From: Salmonirosea aquatica
GTDB taxonomy: Bacteria > Bacteroidota > Bacteroidia > Cytophagales > Spirosomataceae
Direction: 5' to 3'
NCBI RefSeq assembly: GCF_009296315.1
Contig: NZ_WHLY01000002.1
Coordinates: forward strand, 3,144,501-3,208,500
DNA length: 64,000 nt
The position numbers and the translations under genes are program-made. Below are positions 61,768-64,000 of this stretch, piece by piece; positions within the stretch are counted from its first letter, which is position 1; every line of letters starts with the position of its first letter. The notes beneath the pieces are model-generated. The model saw nothing but the letters and a program-made list of their open reading frames with translations. It made no database searches and was not told the DNA's origin.

Positions 61768-62388
61768 ATGAAAAAACAAGTAATTGCCATGATGATGGTT
61801 TTCGCGCTGGCCTGTACCCCTCTGCTCGCCCAGACGACTGCCTCAGCCACGACTCCCGTTAAAATTGGCTATACCAATGTGGAATTTATTGTAGAAAATC
61901 ATCCTGATTATAAAAAAATCGAAAATGAGCTTTCAATCACTAGATCCCAGCTCGATAAGGCATTACAGGACAAGTACAAGGAGTTCCAGGAAAAGCTCGA
62001 TAACTATAACAAAAATGCCGGCAGTATGGCTGACGTGCTGCGCACCGATAAGGAAAAAGAACTCCAAACTATGCAGAACTCGATTCAGGAGTTACAACGC
62101 AATTCGGAGACTTCCCTGCAAAACAAGTACCAGCAATTGATGAAGCCTTTGATGGATAAAGTCAATGAAGCAATTAAAGTAGTGGGGAAACAAAACAACT
62201 ATCTTTATATTCTCAATTCAGATGCTGGCCCAAACACGACTCCGATTCTGCTCTATGTAGGTTCGGAAGAGGACAATGTGTCAAATTTAATATTTAAGCA
62301 ACTAGGTGTAGATCCTCCCAAAGAAGTAACTACCGAAACTCCCGTTGCGACACCATCAAAAGCGAGTACTGCACCTCCTAAAAAGTAA
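61768..62388 (+). CDS. OmpH/Skp-family periplasmic chaperone, copy 2
   Basis: A 206-residue Skp-like protein with a signal peptide (IAMMMVFALACTPLLAQ). The core starts KIGYTNVEFIVENHPDYKKI, the coiled coil contains QLDKALQDKYKEFQEKLDNY and the final strand is YLYILNSDAGPNTTPILLYV, with a Pro/Thr/Ser tail. It is close to copy 3 over the whole length (shared KEFQEKLDNYNKNA and SIQELQRNSE), so the two arose by recent tandem duplication. It may be a soluble Skp, or a lipoprotein if Cys17 in the signal region is used; the residues around it fit a lipobox only partly. Confidence 0.92.
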   Translation: MKKQVIAMMMVFALACTPLLAQTTASATTPVKIGYTNVEFIVENHPDYKKIENELSITRSQLDKALQDKYKEFQEKLDNYNKNAGSMADVLRTDKEKELQTMQNSIQELQRNSETSLQNKYQQLMKPLMDKVNEAIKVVGKQNNYLYILNSDAGPNTTPILLYVGSEEDNVSNLIFKQLGVDPPKEVTTETPVATPSKASTAPPKK

Positions 62389-62444
62389 GTGAGTTTGACG
62401 CGTAGTAAAAAGAAACGCTTGACGATATAAATTAAATTCAATTC

Positions 62445-63059
62445 ATGAAAAAGCAATTAATCGCCCTGATAGCTATCTTTACTATAGCCTGTGCTCCCCT
62501 TACTGCGCAGACTACTTCTTCTGGGGTACCACCTACTAAGATAGGCTATACCAATGTTGATTTTATTCTTCGTCAGCTTCCCGAAGCCAAGAAAATTACG
62601 GATGAATTATCAATTACTGGAGCGCAGCTTGACAAAGCTTTACAAGATAAACAGAAGGAATTCCAAGAGAAACTGGACAACTATAACAAAAATGCTTCCA
62701 ATATGGCCGATGTAATTCGTGCCGATAAAGAGAAAGAATTGCAGGGTTTGCAAACCTCTATTCAGGAATTGCAACGTAACTCTGAGGCTTCATTGCAGAC
62801 TAAGTATCAGCAATTGGTTGAACCTGTATTACTCAAAATTAATACAGCAATCAATGCTGTGGGCGAGGCTAATAACTACCGTTACATCGTGAATTCGGAT
62901 GCGGGTTTGAATACAACCCCAATTTTGCTTTATATTGGTTCAGAAGACAATAATGTTACGGACATGGTCTTGAAGCAAATGGGCGTAGATCCTAAGGCTA
63001 CCGAAGCTCCGGCCCCTGCCGCCACTAAGCCCGCGGCCACGACGCCTCCCAAGAAGTAA
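62445..63059 (+). CDS. OmpH/Skp-family periplasmic chaperone, copy 3
   Basis: A 204-residue paralogue of copy 2: signal (LIALIAIFTIACAPLTAQ), KIGYTNVDFILRQLPEAKKI, a shared coiled coil with QLDKALQDKQKEFQEKLDNY, final strand YRYIVNSDAGLNTTPILLYI and an Ala/Pro/Thr-rich tail ending TTPPKK. It starts 56 bp after copy 2 and is the last gene before a strong terminator. Three Skp paralogues behind bamA suggest either dose effects or specialised clients such as SusC barrels; this is inference. Confidence 0.92.
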   Translation: MKKQLIALIAIFTIACAPLTAQTTSSGVPPTKIGYTNVDFILRQLPEAKKITDELSITGAQLDKALQDKQKEFQEKLDNYNKNASNMADVIRADKEKELQGLQTSIQELQRNSEASLQTKYQQLVEPVLLKINTAINAVGEANNYRYIVNSDAGLNTTPILLYIGSEDNNVTDMVLKQMGVDPKATEAPAPAATKPAATTPPKK

Positions 63060-63075
63060 ATAATTCCGGGATTCC

Positions 63076-63122
63076 TTCCCAACAAAAAAGCGAGGCATTC
63101 TGTCTCGCTTTTTTGTTGGGAA
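63076..63122 (+). terminator. terminator of the uppS-bamA-ompH operon
   Basis: A 19-bp stem (TTCCCAACAAAAAAGCGAG / CTCGCTTTTTTGTTGGGAA) with a 9-nt loop and the T-run built into the right arm, 16 bp after copy 3. Confidence 0.9.
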
Positions 63123-63304
63123 AAGGGTATGAAAAAGGTGAGGGATACACGAAGGTATGGAGGCTGCTTTACTTGAAAGAGTACAAATTGGCTCTCTTAG
63201 GGGCTTCTTGGAAAATTATAAATCAGGCAAGAAAAAAGGTAAGCATCAGAGAATGTTGTTTCAAAAACGGCCAATATCCCTACTAAAAGCCATACGGTAT
63301 TTGC

Positions 63305-63312
63305 TAAATTTG
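63305..63312 (+). promoter_or_regulatory. possible promoter of the Ig-like protein gene
   Basis: TAAATTTG followed by C is a full match to the -7 consensus, 51 bp before ATG 63363 and after the operon terminator. No -33 TTTG box at normal spacing. Confidence 0.45.
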
Positions 63313-63362
63313 CGTTTAATGCAGAGAATTCCCCGTAGTGTTGTTCATATAGATTGAAATCC

Positions 63363-63770
63363 ATGCGTTTAATAAATAGACTTACCGTTCTGTTCGTTGC
63401 TTTCCTTGGAATAATCACAAATTCCCTTTTTGCTCAGGATACCCTTTCGGAGTCTCGTCCCCTGAAAATCATACTACCTACCGAGCCTAATTGGAATATT
63501 GTAGAAGAGGGATATGAGCTGACGTTCCAGCTGGCAGCCCAGGGAGGAAAGCGGGATACGGTTTATTTCTCAATCAAAGAGGGCAAGCAAAAAGAGATGC
63601 TTTTTGACTCTCTGGGCCGTTTTGCCTGGACCCCTGCTTATGATCTGGCCGATCGGATCAATACCTTACGTACTCTACCGGTGGTATTTGAAGCCTACAA
63701 TAGAGCTGGTGAAAGCACCACGCAGCAAGTAGCCTTCAAAATCATTCATGTGAACCGCCCCCCGAAGTAG
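63363..63770 (+). CDS. N-terminal part of a frameshifted secreted Ig/cadherin-like protein
   Basis: From ATG 63363 (three codons inside a TTG-started frame): a signal peptide (LTVLFVAFLGIITNSLFAQ), then a beta-sandwich domain with KIILPTEPNWNIVEEGYELT and FDSLGRFAWTPAYDLADRIN, resembling the putative Ig domains (He_PIG type) of secreted Bacteroidota proteins. After HVNRPP the frame hits a stop (TAG 63768-63770), while the next frame carries EVDELRPFYVQYNTQNTY and stays open to the window end. A missing C in the six-C run at 63758-63763 explains this. The full protein continues outside the window; its function is unknown. Confidence 0.75.
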   Translation: MRLINRLTVLFVAFLGIITNSLFAQDTLSESRPLKIILPTEPNWNIVEEGYELTFQLAAQGGKRDTVYFSIKEGKQKEMLFDSLGRFAWTPAYDLADRINTLRTLPVVFEAYNRAGESTTQQVAFKIIHVNRPPK

Positions 63771-64000
63771 ATGAACTCCGTCCTTTTTACGTCCAGTACA
63801 ACACGCAGAATACCTACCAGATCGATGCGAATGCTGTACGTGATCCCGATAGCGATCCGTTTGTGTTCGCACCCGTGGCTGAGCAGATGCCCGAAGGAAT
63901 GCGTTTGTCGTCGAGTGGGGAAATTACCTGGCAACCGTCGCTCACGCAATTCAATTTTCTGAAGAAAGGCGCCCGGTACATTGAGTTTTATGTGGAAGAT
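63764..64000 (+). CDS. continuation of the same secreted protein in the +1-base frame (3' end outside window)
   Basis: Reading from GAA 63764 the frame encodes EVDELRPFYVQYNTQNTYQI, then RDPDSDPFVFAPVAEQMPEG, MRLSSSGEITWQPSLTQFNF and IEFYVED at the window end: 79 codons without a stop. The pattern DPDSDP ... PEGM.LS..GEITW.P is typical of cadherin/putative-Ig repeats and continues the domain series begun in the upstream frame. There is no plausible start here, so this is the second half of one gene and not a separate one. Confidence 0.75.

Noticed and set aside
63157-63357. 66-residue open frame on + between the operon terminator and the last gene
   Set aside because: Covers the predicted promoter at 63305-63312, has no domain-like character and no homologue that I recognise.
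63771-63962. 63-residue open frame starting right after the TAG at 63768
   Set aside because: The neighbouring frame from 63764 encodes clear Ig-like sequence to the window end; this one is its shadow.

Overview
The window is from a Bacteroidota chromosome, most likely order Cytophagales (a Spirosomaceae/Dyadobacter-like organism; family inferred, not proven). Reasons: SusC/SusD pairs, a propeller-type sensor kinase, a UnbV/ASPIC protein, LytS/LytTR regulators, zinc-ligand-free S14 and L36, an L17 with a fused C-terminal domain, few Shine-Dalgarno sequences, and repeated matches to the Bacteroidetes -7 promoter element TAnnTTTG. GC is near 50 %. No rRNA, tRNA, CRISPR, insertion sequence or prophage was seen.

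1-14.8 kb: the S10-spc-alpha ribosomal supercluster, all on the + strand: rplD (cut by the window edge), rplW, rplB, rpsS, rplV, rpsC, rplP, rpmC, rpsQ, rplN, rplX, rplE, rpsN, rpsH, rplF, rplR, rpsE, rpmD, rplO, secY, map, infA, rpmJ, rpsM, rpsK, rpsD, rpoA, rplQ, ending in a strong intrinsic terminator. It supplies ribosomal proteins, the SecY translocon, methionine aminopeptidase, IF-1 and RNA polymerase alpha.

14.8-29.6 kb: housekeeping genes. carA; a rhodanese-thioredoxin fusion broken by a one-base frameshift in a six-C run; eno; an FtsB/DivIC-like protein; a low-molecular-weight phosphatase overlapping gpmI; a lipoprotein; an M28 peptidase; a 450-bp AT-rich gap; a membrane-anchored coiled-coil protein. 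On the - strand follow a DHH phosphoesterase, two FKBP lipoproteins, rdgB and a PPK2; ndk is on +.

29.6-54.5 kb: envelope and nutrient-uptake genes. An alpha/beta hydrolase, a two-FAS1 lipoprotein, a DUF1080 protein, a 1008-residue propeller sensor kinase, a 1124-residue ASPIC/VCBS lipoprotein, and a SusC/SusD pair divergent from a GntR/HutC regulator with a clear promoter-operator. deoC follows the regulator. Then menB behind a VapBC module, a second SusC/SusD pair ending in a 25-bp perfect hairpin, and a TonB-dependent receptor.

54.5-64 kb: a small secreted protein, a LytS-type kinase with an N-terminal pentapeptide-repeat domain plus its LytTR response regulator, then the envelope cluster uppS-bamA-three ompH/skp paralogues. 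The last gene, a secreted Ig/cadherin-like protein, is frameshifted in a second six-C run and leaves the window. The most unusual items are the two homopolymer frameshifts, the pentapeptide-LytS architecture, the GntR operator and the strong excess of the palindrome GGTACC. I found no clearly new multi-gene system.
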